From Forficula auricularia (taxonomy: Eukaryota; Arthropoda; Insecta; Dermaptera; Forficulidae): a stretch of DNA of 64,000 bases. The position numbers and the translations under genes were made by a program. The notes under the pieces were generated by a model that was not told the origin of the DNA, did no database searches, and saw nothing but the letters and a program-made list of their open reading frames with translations. This document shows positions 40,830-51,000 of this stretch, piece after piece; within the stretch, counting starts at the first letter, position 1; each line of letters opens with the position of its first letter. The stretch covers positions 1,684,749 to 1,748,748 of the forward strand of contig JALMQS010000841.1 of NCBI GenBank assembly GCA_024734495.1, read 5' to 3'.

Positions 40830-42180
40830 TATAACTCGAAAACGGTCCATATTTTGTAAATAACAGTCCTATAATAAATTAAACAGGACTAAATTTCGCG
40901 TCGATTAAAAAAAGAAATGCAAAATTGGTCCAGTACTTTGATTTTTAATGGGGATCCAAAAACAGCCCCTCCGGGTCACTTTTAAATACCTATCCTAGCT
41001 CGTACTTTTTTCGATTTTTTCCCATTTTTACCATGAAGGAGCACGTTTTTGACAAAGACCAATACATTTTTAAACTAGATTAAATTTGCTAAAATTTAAA
41101 CAAATTTCCATCTTAATTGAATAATGGCAATCCGTGCCGCAATGAGGTTGAAGTTTTGAAAAACTGCAATTTTTTTTTGCAAAAAATCGCAGTTTTTCCT
41201 TCATAAAATGAAAATCACTGATCCTAGAAACTTGATTCTTATCTCATTCTGTAGGAAATCTTATTGTCTTGAACGTTTACTTGGACAACTTTTTTGATAA
41301 AATTCTTAGATTTATAGATATCCAACATTTTCCATGACGCTTTTGAGGATTCGGTTCATATCGTGTCCGGAAAATATAGAATATCTATAAATCAAAGAGT
41401 TTTAACAAAAAGGTGGTCCAAGTAAACGTTCAAGTCAACAAAATTTTCTAGACAATCAGAAAGAAACCAAGTTTTTAGGATGAGTGGTTTTCATTTTATG
41501 AAGGAAAAATTGCGATTTTTTGCAAAAAATTGCATTTTTTTAAAAAGTTCAACCTCATTGCGGCACAGGTTACCATTATCCAATTAATATGAAACTTTGT
41601 TTAAATTGTAGAAAATTTAATCTAGTTTAAAAATATATAGGGTCGTCTTTGTTGAAAACGTGATCCTTCATGGTCAAAATGGGAAAAAATCTAAAAAAGT
41701 GCGAGTTTTAGGGATATTCAAAAGTGATCCCGGGGGCTGTTTTTTGGATCCCCATTAAAAATCGAACTACTGGACCAATTTTGCATTTATTGTTTTAATC
41801 GACGCGAAAATTTGTCCTCTTTAATTTACTAATGAATGGTTATTTACAAAATATGAACTGTTTTCTAGTTATAAGCTAAAAATTGGAAAAAGTCCGAAAA
41901 TTTCGAGGTTTTTCGGCCGCCAAAAGTTGTTGGGGACAACTCCCCCAGACTTTCGAGGTCGCAAACTTAGATTTCTCATACCCACACCATACCAAACGAT
42001 CCTAAAAAATCTTTTCCCGCAATTAATGTAAGCTGAAACCCCCTATTTACTGGGCTATATGAGAAGATAATTTTTTTGAATTTTTTCAATCTGTAGTTTT
42101 CTTGATTTTTTAATCATAAAATTAATCTCATAGCATAAATAGTTATTGAGATATTGACTCGATTTTTCTAAGGGGGCAGT
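40830..42180. repeat. Repeat X: two inverted units
   Basis: 40830-41290 (+) and 41400-42180 (-) are related in opposite orientation (AAAACGGTCCATATTTTGTA, ATTGGTCCAGTACTTTGATT, CAGCCCC). The second unit is matched, inverted, by 43555-44210. No reading frame is shared between copies, so it is non-coding repeat DNA of unknown class. Confidence 0.7.
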
Positions 42181-42316
42181 GCCCCCTTGCCCCCCCCCCC
42201 CCTCTTAACTACGGTGGTACGCTTCTCTATATACTAGTAAAATTATTTTAGGTTAAAAATAAAATAAAATGAGAGAGTCTTCTGTTTTTTAAATAAAATA
42301 ATTTTTTTAATTATTT

Positions 42317-42361
42317 CTAGAGACTATAGCTTCGAAGGCATTACCTTCATCATCAGTCTAT
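42317..42361 (-). ncRNA. Hammerhead ribozyme, family D left arm, mutated
   Basis: On the minus strand the motif reads CTGATGA, T, GAAGGT/GCCTTC (wobble), GAAGC instead of GAAAC, TATAGTC. The A-to-G change at position 15.1 breaks the first pair of stem III. Confidence 0.6.
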
Positions 42362-42473
42362 CACAAATATTTCAAATTAGTTACAAATTAAGATTTATAC
42401 ATAGAAAATTTTGAAAAATATAAAAATTTTCTATGTATAAATCTTAATTTGTAACTAATTTGAAATATTTGTG

Positions 42474-42520
42474 ATAGACTGATGATGAAGGCAATGCCTT
42501 CGAAACTATAGTCTCTAGAA
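42474..42520 (+). ncRNA. Hammerhead ribozyme, family D right arm
   Basis: Stem I TAGA/TCTA, CTGATGA (42479-42485), bulged T, stem II GAAGGC/GCCTTC with loop AAT, GAAAC TATA GTC (triplet ending 42513). The best preserved copy in the window. Confidence 0.82.
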
Positions 42521-42941
42521 ATAATTAAAAAAAAAATTATTTTATTTAAAAAACAGAAGACTCTCTCATTTTATTTTATTTTTAACCTAAAATAAAAAAC
42601 AATTCTGTTACCATCGACAGTGAAATCTTTTATTCAACTAATAGTAAAATTATTTTTAAGTTAATATTATTCAAAACAAACTATTATTAACTATTAAACG
42701 CGACATCAGAATAGAATCACTTGCGCTAAAATCAAAACATATAATGCACATTTATTTGAAATTATTTTATCATTTGAAAAAATATAAAGGCTCACGGTGT
42801 TTTAAAAAATAAAATAAAATATTTTTATTTTAAGAATTGATTTAGATTTCTCTCCATCGCACAGCTTATAAACGTTATTTTCAATATACATTAAAATAAT
42901 CTTTGAATAATACTTAATTTATTATTATTATTTTTTTTCAG

Positions 42942-43013
42942 ATGATTCTCATTGTACTTGTCATTTTGGTTTCGGTTTCTTCAGAAGAGAAGCTCCGAAG
43001 AGCTCCACTAAAG
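42942..43013 (+). CDS. Signal-peptide exon of an unidentified secreted protein
   Basis: A strong acceptor (pyrimidine run then TTTTTTTTCAG, ending 42941) is followed directly by ATG, 24 codons and the donor GTTAGT. The peptide MILIVLVILVSVSSEEKLRR APLK has a hydrophobic core of about 11 residues, small residues before an SSEE cleavage-like site, and a charged start of the mature chain. The exon ends in phase 0. I could not identify the following exons, so the product is unknown; it might be a small secreted peptide. The splice sites and signal-peptide character together make chance unlikely but not excluded. Confidence 0.55.
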
Positions 43014-43389
43014 GTTAGTAGATATTCTATTTCTATTTTTCATCCCTTGAATGATTTTTGCTATTTTTTAAATAATAATATCGTCTGCTTAGAGTATAAA
43101 CCTGATAAATCCATTTTTTATCGTATATGACATATTAATACTGTTCGAAAGAAAAAGAAATGCAGCATCGTCCAAGTAAAACTGCTACATAAAATTACGA
43201 TCGTAAGTTGTAGAAAAAAAATGTGAAAAATACTTTTTTCCATAACAACAATATTAAATTTTGTTTGTTTTTTCTCTGCCCTGTAAAATTTTCTTGTTGT
43301 GAGTTAGCAGGTTTACACTCTAAGGCGACCATATGTATTATTATCATTTTCGTCCATAATATGAATTAATTCGAAGGTTTATAAAGGGA
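43014..43389 (+). other. Putative intron after the signal-peptide exon
   Basis: AT-rich sequence with no further exon that I can support. Confidence 0.35.
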
Positions 43390-43500
43390 ATTAAACACAA
43401 GTTTTTTGTGTGTTTTTTTTTTTATTTTCAACCAACGTTTCGTTTATTTTGCCTACTTCTTCAGGGTTTCAAATAGTTACATCATATTCGTCTAAAATAC
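43390..43500 (-). repeat. Degraded Penelope hammerhead region
   Basis: The reverse complement reads GAAACCCTGAAGAAGTAGGC and AAACGAAACGTTGGTTG. Core and GAAAC persist but stem II no longer pairs. Confidence 0.5.
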
Positions 43501-43554
43501 ATGATTTTTCTTTATCTCCGTTTTACCAATGTAGAACCATCAGAAACTTAAAAA

Positions 43555-44210
43555 TGCAAAAAAAATTGCCCCCTTTAGTAAAATCGAGTCAATATCTCAA
43601 TAACTATTTATGCTATGAGATTAATTTTATGATTAAAAAATCAAGAAAACTACAGATTGAAAAAATTCAAAAAAAATTATCTTCCCATATAGCCCAGTAA
43701 ATAGGGGGGGGTTTCAGATTACATTAATTGCAGGAAAATATTTTTTTAGGATCGTTTGGTATGGTGTGGGTATGAGAAATCTAAGTTTGCGACCTCGAAA
43801 GTCTGGGGAGTTGTCCCAACAACTTTTGGCGGCCGAAAAACCTCGAAATTTTCGAACTTTTTCCAGTTTTTAGCTTATAACTCGAAAACAGTTCATATTT
43901 TGTAAATAACCGTTCAATAGTAAATTAAAGAGGACAAATTTTCGCGTCGATTAAAAAAAAGAAATACAAAATTGGTCCAGTAGTTCGATTTTTAATGGGG
44001 ATTCAAAAAACAGCCCCCGGGATCACTTTTGAATATCCCTAAAACTCGCAATTTTTTAGATTTTTTCCCATTTTGACCATGAAGGATCACGTTTTCAACA
44101 AAGACGACCTAAACTAGATTAAATTTGCTACAATTTAAACAAAGTTTCATATTAATTGGATAATGGTAACCTGTGCCGCAATGAGGTTGAATTTTTAAAA
44201 AAATTGAAGT
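43555..44210 (+). repeat. Repeat X, plus copy (inverted partner of 41400-42180)
   Basis: AATCGAGTCAATATCTCAAT, CATATAGCCCAGTAAATAGG, TTTGGTATGGTGTGGGTATG and CGACCTCGAAAGTCTGGGG all recur inverted between 41590 and 42180. The two arms bracket the family D Penelope insertion and the signal-peptide exon. Confidence 0.75.
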
Positions 44211-44249
44211 CAGTTTTATTTTTTTTTTCTAAAAATTATTTTTTTTTTT

Positions 44250-45870
44250 ATAAAAATTCAGCTACTCTCGGCAAAGGAAAACAATTCTATAGATTTTTCT
44301 AAAATTTAAAAGCCTCTTATATTTTAAGTTTTGTTTATAAACCCCAGCTGTTAGTGTTTGATTCCCAAGGGGTGAATACAACACTGCTGTCGTGAAATAA
44401 CATATTAGAAGTATTTTCTTTTTGGAGAGACGGAGAGGCTGGTAGAATTTCAATGGAGAATCGATGAAAGGCAGCCCAAGGATAATAAAAGAATAAAATT
44501 TCGATTAAAACAAATTTATTGGATTTTGACCCTCTTAAAAATTGACGCTTTTGAGAATCTTCCCTCCTTCGTCAGGGTTTTAAATAGTTAACAAAGAAAA
44601 CACTGAATACTTCCTTCTCTTTTCCTTTAGCAGCGCTCGAAATTTGCTCTTAACAGAACTTATAGAATTTTTTACTTTACCATACAGGGTATGGTCAAGT
44701 ATTGTAATCGTGCATGAAAAAAGTTGTTTTTTCCTTCTTTTTTTTCGAAATATCTCAAAAACGGCTCAAACTATTTCGATTAAAAAAAATTGAGCGAAAC
44801 AATGGCATTCCGCTCTACAAAAAAGCCCTAATAAGTGAACATCGAAAAAATTATATTTTTCGAGATAATAATTTTTTTGTCAAAATGTCTGTTAGTTTGT
44901 TAGATAGTCTGTGCGTTACCAAATTTTGTGGACGAGCTAGCTCAAAAACTAGTGTGAATATCGAAACCAAATTTCACAGGTAGTTTTGGTCCATTGGGAT
45001 TAAGAGCTTATTAGATTTTGGTGCATATCGACCCAAAAGGGGGTGGAGGGAGTAAAAAATTAAAAATCTAGGCCATTTGACCAAACTCAACCAAATTTTG
45101 TATACATAATCAGTAGGACCCCAGAAGTCTAAAAATGCAAAAACTAACCGCCCAAAATGGGGGGGGGGTCAAAAATTAAAATCTAGGCTCTTGTACCAAA
45201 CTCAACCAAATGTTGTATACATAATCCGTGGGCCCACAGTAATCTAAAAATGCAAAAACTAACCGCCAATAATGGGGGAGTGTAGGGTCAAAAAATGAAA
45301 ATCTAGGCTCTTGTACCAAATTCAACAAAATTTTGTATACATAATCAGTGGGCCCATGGTTATCTAAAAATGCAAAAACTAACCGCCCAAAATGAGGGGG
45401 GGTGGGGGTGGAGGGTCAAAAAATGAAAATCTTAGCCATTTACCAAACTCAACCAAATTTTGTATACATAATCAGTGTGCCCCTATGAGTTTAAAAATTC
45501 AAAAACTAAACCCCTCCCCTCCCCTACATGATTATAAATAATTTTATTAAATATTCATGTAAGTGAGGGGCCAGGTTGTTTGGTAAAGTCAAGTGGATGG
45601 CCACATCAGAACACGTCAGCTTATTTTAAATTAAATTAATTATCATCCTCGGTCGTCCTCCCATCAATTCTCCATTGAAATTCTACTAGTCTCTCAGTCT
45701 CTCCAAAAAGAAAATACTTGTCATAGTTATGGATAATCTTTTATTACACGTTAGCAGTGTATTGTATTCACCCCTTGAGAATCGAACCCCAACAGCTTAG
45801 GGTTATAAGTCGACAATCTTTCGTGATTTCTTTATAAATTTTAAGACTGCTACTATCGGTCAATTGAAAT
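44250..45870. mobile_element. Penelope-like remnants flanking repeat G
   Basis: 44255-44600 (CAGCTACTCTCGGCAAAGG, TGGTAGAATTTCAATGGAGA) is roughly mirrored by 45645-45870 (TCTCCATTGAAATTCTACTA, GACTGCTACTATCGG). A degraded minus hammerhead lies at 44530-44590. Repeat G (44690-45625) occupies the middle. Boundaries uncertain. Confidence 0.55.
44690..45625 (+). repeat. Dispersed repeat G, best copy, with tandem units
   Basis: Begins ACTTTACCATACAGGG and ends near GGTAAAGTCAAGTGGATGG, giving ACTTTACCA/TGGTAAAGT inverted ends. It contains about four tandem units (spacing about 115-130 bp) with AACCAAATTTTGTATACATA, AAAAATGCAAAAACTAACCG and G-runs. No transposase. Confidence 0.75.
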
Positions 45871-46260
45871 TTGATAAAAATATTTATATTATGACTATTT
45901 GTGAAGAAAAGTCTCAAAACTCAGCTCGGATTTAGTAAATGACATAATCTTCAGTTATTTCTTTAGAAATAGTATTTCATACATTAATTTAATTGAAATT
46001 AGGCCAGCATTTAATTTAATTCTTTTGTGAAGTTAGTAATTCAATACTTTTTTTATAGAAGTTTAACTTTGCAAAGTTTCACATTCCGTGATCAAAATTT
46101 TGAAAATAAATATATAAATAATAAGCCGTCTAAGTGCGAGTAGGACCACCGTATGTTGAGAGTTCCGTTCCCATCTATAAGTCTTAAAATATTTGAAATA
46201 TCAAATTCGTGTTTATTTATCATTGATAACTGGGAGAATGAGGAAATTTATGGTATTTTT

Positions 46261-47090
46261 TATATATTATGTTAAACTTCTCGTTTTCATATTAAACTTG
46301 CGGTTTACATACTTACCTTGTTGATTTCATATTTAATTAGCTGTTTTCATACTTAACTCAAGGTTTAAATTCTTAACTCTCAGTTTTCTTAGTTAACTCC
46401 TCGCTTTCTTAATTAACTCGCTGTTTACATACTTACCTTGTTGATTTCATATTTAATTAGCTCTTTTTATACTAAACTCACGGTTTAAATACTTAACTCA
46501 AGGTTTAAATTCTTAACTCTCAGTTTTCTTAGTTAATTCCTCGTTTTCCTAATTAACTCGATCTTTACATACTTACCTTGTTGATTTCATATTTAATTAG
46601 CTGTTTTCATACTTAACTCAAGGTTTAAATTATTAACTCTCAGTTTTCTTAGCTAACTCCTCGCTTTCTTAATTAACTCGCTGTTTACATACTTACTTTG
46701 TTGATTTTATATTTAATTAGCTCTTTTCATACTAAACTCACGGTTTAAATACTTAACTCAAGGTTTAAATTCTTAACTCTCAGTTTTATTAGTTAACTCC
46801 TCGATTTCTTAATTAACTCGCTGTTTACAAACTTACCTTGTTGATTTCATATTTAATTAGCTCTTTTCATACTTAACTCAAGGTTTAAATTCTTAACGCT
46901 CAGTTTTCTTAGTTAACTCCTCGTTTTCCTAATTAACTCGCTCTTTATATACTTACCATGTTGATTTCATATTTAATTTGCTCTTTTCATACTAAACTCA
47001 CGGTTTAAATACTTAACTCTCAGTTTTCTTTCTTAACTCTCAATTTCCTTACTTACTCCTCGTTTTCCTAATTAACTCACTGTTCGTTTT
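46261..47090. repeat. 20-bp minisatellite in 120/140-bp higher-order units
   Basis: The array is built from about 41 monomers of 20 bp (for example CTGTTTACATACTTACCTTG, TTGATTTCATATTTAATTAG, AGGTTTAAATTCTTAACTCT). The marker ACTTACCTTG recurs at 46311, 46431, 46571, 46691, 46831 and 46951: spacings 120, 140, 120, 140, 120. The longer unit has one extra monomer, CGGTTTAAATACTTAACTCA. One base is lost near 47055, at the decaying end. Confidence 0.93.
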
Positions 47091-47162
47091 TTGAAGTTAG
47101 TAATTTCTTAAAATTAAAAATTGATTGCTTACTAGGTAGGTTTCACAAATAAACTTTTATTT

Positions 47163-47420
47163 TTCTTACATTATTATTTATTTATTTATTTAATTAATTG
47201 TATCTATAGGGCCGTTAGGCCCCTTTATCGTACAATATCTACATCGAAATATGTATTACAAAAATTAAATAACACATTATTTTTATTAGCGTAACATAAA
47301 ACATTCCAATAAAGTAACCTAGAATAATAGCAAACAATATTACACTGCTAGGCTAAATGCCGGTGGAGTTCTGCCTCAAATCGTTCAGGGCACTATCCTC
47401 CTCAATTCAACCGGCATTAC
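47163..47420 (-). mobile_element. LINE-like 3' end with AAAT tail
   Basis: On the minus strand the sequence runs from GAGGAGGATAGTGCCCTGAA through GGGGCCTAACGGCCC to an (AAAT)n tail near 47165-47190. The layout (GC-richer 3' UTR then AAAT repeats) resembles Jockey/CR1-type LINE ends. No coding sequence is recognised. Confidence 0.5.
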
Positions 47421-47639
47421 TTAGTTATTTTATTTTTATAGCCGTATAAAAATAAATTGTTTTATATAATATTATTATATTAGAGAAAAAATTAATAAAA
47501 ATTAAGATAACTTATTTTTATTAAAATCAATAAGTAGGTAGGTATTTAATTATTTGAGATTATATTTCAAATGGATATTTTATTAAATTTTGATCACAAA
47601 ATTGAATTTTTTTTTAGGAAAACTAATTTTATTCAGGGA

Positions 47640-48050
47640 AATGGTGTAGGTGAATCATATTTACCAAATAAAATTAAAATTAAAAATGGATTACTAGGCA
47701 GGTATCACAATTGAAAGAAATATTGCTTATGACCTTATGAGCAAGAATCAATATATATTTCGAGCGTAAAGCCTTCATCCTCAGGAATTTACATTGATAA
47801 CTAAATATAAAATTAATTGAACATTGTACTAAGGGCCCTTTTTTTGTAAAGGTAAAAATTACCTCCCACATGTTCAAATAAATATTTTTCTATTTTCTAT
47901 TTAGTTATCAATTTAAATTCTGATCGTCGCCCAAAATATATAATCAATTTTTCTTTTATTTGTGAAACCTACCTAATAATCCATTTTTAATTTTAATTTT
48001 ATTAAATATATTTCTCCTTGAACCTTCACCATTCTCCCTGATTAAAATTT
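47640..48050. mobile_element. Penelope-like imperfect palindrome (family H-like)
   Basis: Outer arms AATGGATTACTAGGCAGGTA and GTGAAACCTACCTAATAATC are inverse-related, as are sequences around TAGTTATCAAT. A minus-strand hammerhead-like motif (CTGAGGATGAAGGC ... CGAAATATATATTG, about 47730-47783) has a weak stem II. Confidence 0.5.
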
Positions 48051-48980
48051 TTGTTGTTTCGTTTTATAAAAAAATTTACTTAATTGTGAAGAAAATTTTA
48101 TAAAATATCCATATGAAATATGATCTCAAATGATTAAAATTAAATACCTACCTATTGACTTTAATAAAAAGAATTTATATTTAATTTTTCTCCCTAATAT
48201 ATAATATAAAATAATTTATTTTTATCCCGCTGTAAAATAAAATACAAACTAATTTGAAAAATATAAAATTCAGTTGAATAAAAAATTTGCACTTTATACA
48301 ATATCTCACTAATGATTAGGCATATCTCTTAGTTAAGTATTAAAAAAAATTGTTCCTTGTTTATTAGGAAAAAAACTTCAAATAATATAATAAGTACTTT
48401 TAATTTAAAGTTAATAAAAAAAGTGACTATTTTTAATTAATAAATATTCATATAACGTTTCAGTTTGTTTATTTATTAAAATTAAGTAATTTCAATACAT
48501 AGAAAATAATTTATTTGAAAACATTTTAATATATAAAATATTACAAGTAAAATTTTTCTTCTTTCTTTTTGTTAATTTGTGGAATGGTCGAATCGAGTTG
48601 TCTATCTGAAAAAAAAACAAGATTGGAATTAATATATTTTATAAAATGGCAAATAGAATATTTTATATGTCGATTTAGAATTACTATGATAAAATATTAA
48701 TTTATTTAATTATATATTCTAATAATTTTATGTATTTCTTTTCCAGATCACTTGCTGATTCAATCTCTTGCTTACTGTTCATCATCAAGAAGACTTTTGA
48801 ATATGATATGTATAAGTATAAATAATCGAATTATATATTATGTATATATGTTTGAATAATAATTGATGTGTATAATAGTATGTATAAAAAAATTAATAAA
48901 TAATATTTATTAAAAGAAACCCCTCCTTTCATTTCAAAATTCCTAATGAGATCCTTTGAAAGCCCCTTCCACACCTCTTA
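48051..48980. other. AT-rich intergenic DNA
   Basis: No supported gene. A splice-acceptor-like CTTTTCCAG at 48738-48746 precedes a short open stretch, but there is nothing further to support an exon. Confidence 0.35.
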
Positions 48981-49190
48981 ACTCCGCCGGCCGGCTGGCT
49001 GGAGAGTCGCCTGAGTCCCGTGGGAGAAGCGGCGGGCGGGGAGGGCTTACCCCCCACTCGAGCCGCTTCTCCGCCGGGAGTCGGGCGGCTTCGCTGGCTT
49101 TCGGCTGGCCGCTTGGAGGGGACCCTGGCTATATAAGTCGTGTTTCGCGTTGGGTGGATGGTTGGGGACGGTGGACGGTCTAAATCATAC
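48981..49190 (+). promoter_or_regulatory. GC-rich block with TATA box, candidate core promoter
   Basis: About 200 bp of CpG-rich DNA stands out in AT-rich surroundings. GGCTATATAAGTCG holds a consensus TATATAAG at 49130-49137, which would place a plus-strand start site near 49160-49170. No downstream gene could be linked. It might instead be a GC-rich transposon end; no terminal repeats were found. Confidence 0.4.
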
Positions 49191-49473
49191 TTCTATCTAA
49201 GATTCTTTATATTTGTGTATTATGAATTATAATTAGTATTTTATATATTAGTATATATTATAGTAAATAAGACTATAATTATATTGTATATATATATATA
49301 TATCATATATACTGTCTCTTATCTTTTTATATATTATAGTTATATATGTATATATATATATTGATTTATATAACTATAATACAGAAGAAAGATAGGAATA
49401 ATTATATACCTGGGAGATTCTTTTGGGTTGTACCATCTATGGTGAAATTAGAATAATAATAAAAATATATATG
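49191..49473. other. TA-rich microsatellite region
   Basis: (TA)n stretches at 49290-49305 and 49345-49360; nothing else supported. Confidence 0.5.
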
Positions 49474-49695
49474 GGGGCCATTCCCACACCAAATCGAACA
49501 GTTTAAAATTTTTTAATGATTTACTTGATTTTTTGTGCTTTGTGAAAAGGCTTCTAGGTGAATTTTAAAACTTGTTTGACAAAATGTTCAAGAAAACGCG
49601 TTTTCGAATTAGTTTTAAAGTTCAGCTAGAAGCCTTTTTCATAAAGTACAAAAAAATCAAGCAAATTAAAAATTTGCAAACTCTCCGATTTGAGT
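49474..49695. mobile_element. Palindromic TIR element, 'GGGGCATTCCA' family, copy 3
   Basis: GGGGGCCATTCCCACACCAA at the left and a decayed TCCGATTTGAG at the right. Interior AAAGGCTTCTAGGTGAATTT mirrors TTCAGCTAGAAGCCTTTTTC. Shorter than the copies at 3374 and 38214. Confidence 0.65.
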
Positions 49696-50561
49696 GATGA
49701 TTTGAATTTACCCTTGCCTAGTACAATCTAGTCGAAACTATAGTAAAAAAAAAATTTCAATTAATTATCTTATTTCACCATGAATGCTCCATTCTAAAAG
49801 AATATTCCCACTAACCTCTGAAGTCTTATCAAGAAGTTGTTGCTAAAAAAATTTTCTACCCTCCTTTTTACGATGCAAGGGTTGCACCTGTACCTTTTTG
49901 CATTAATATGTATATATATATATTGGTCGATTTATTTAAGAAATTTAATAATTTATATTAACCAATTTAATTTTAAATTCTTAATATGAAAAAATTAGTT
50001 TATGTCAATAAATTCAATTCTAAATTACACACTATTATTTTTTAAAAGGATTGGAAATGTAACTGATTTAATTTTATATAAACTATCATAAGTGATTTAT
50101 TATCATAACTAGAAAGATGTTGATGTATTGATATTTTCATTATTTATGTATATAATTTACCTTCACACTATTGTCTAATGTATTTATTAATTTTGCGTTA
50201 TATAATTAAAATAATAATAAGTTCTAATAAACATCACATTTTTCTCATAAAATTATATAATTAAAAATTTCAATTGTGTATAAATATAAATTTTGTTCCA
50301 ATAAATTAATTAATTACTAATAATAATTTCAAACAATAATTCTTTAACAAATGTATTGTATGTATGTAAAATTGTAAAGATATAATTTTTCTAAAATTTG
50401 TATATACTCTATTTCTCTAATATCTAATTGAAATAAAAACAAAATAAAAACTTTTTTAGTTGTATTATTTTCCTATTTAAATAAAATTTCCAGCCTTCCA
50501 GCCTGCTCCTTTGTCCACGTATAAATGTAGAATCGAATCAGTGAGTTTAATTAAAAACTAC
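49696..50561. other. AT-rich intergenic DNA
   Basis: Nothing supported beyond homopolymer and TA runs. Confidence 0.4.
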
Positions 50562-50642
50562 AATTGGATGTTGATGAAAACAGTCCACGATGGTTGTAAA
50601 AAATAAGACTATAGAGGTTTTATTATTTTACATTTATTTGTT

Positions 50643-50685
50643 AAACCGACGTTTCGGAGATTTATTCTCTCCTTCTTCAGGGTAA
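50643..50685 (-). ncRNA. Hammerhead ribozyme, family E (second copy, left arm)
   Basis: On the minus strand: ACC, CTGAAGA, A, GGAGA/TCTCC, GAAACGTC, GGT. Same intact core as 23947-23988. Confidence 0.75.
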
Positions 50686-50822
50686 CAAAAACATATTGAT
50701 CATCAATTGCTTTTTACTTTATTTTCTATTCGAGATGAAAAAAAAATTTATAATGTTTTTTTGGCATTGTCAAAGGAGACAGAAAATAATTATGTTTTGA
50801 ACTACTTTCATTGACTTTTTGT

Positions 50823-50864
50823 TACCCTGAAGAAGGAGAGAATAAATCTCCAAAACGTCGGTTT
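50823..50864 (+). ncRNA. Hammerhead ribozyme, family E (second copy, right arm), mutated
   Basis: CTGAAGA is intact, but GAAAC is replaced by AAAAC after TCTCC. The lost G12 is the general-base position in hammerhead catalysis, so this copy should be inactive. Confidence 0.65.
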
Positions 50865-51000
50865 AACAAATAAATGTAAAATAATAAAACCTCTATAGTC
50901 TTATTTTTTTACAACCATCGTGGACTGCTTTCATCAACATCCAATTGCATATTTATACCAGTCCGTCTCCTAAAGAAAATCTCTATCAATTAAAAACTAC

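Larger units (their letters stand above)
42250..42641. mobile_element. Penelope-like insertion (family D), head-to-head hammerheads
   Basis: Flanked by a 15-bp duplication TAGTAAAATTATTTT (42235-42249 and 42642-42656). Nearly perfect inverted arms meet around 42415; each contains a hammerhead. It lies between the two arms of repeat X. Confidence 0.9.
50562..50987. mobile_element. Penelope-like insertion (family E), second copy
   Basis: Flanked by a 13-bp duplication AATTAAAAACTAC (50549-50561 and 50988-51000). It matches 23821-24298 over both arms. The copies differ in which end keeps the outer ACCAGTCCGTCTCC sequence: here it is the right end, at 23821 the left. Confidence 0.9.

Noticed and set aside
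48747..48830. Possible exon after CTTTTCCAG at 48746
   Set aside because: Two frames are open for a short distance, neither with recognisable content or a donor; the acceptor alone is not enough.
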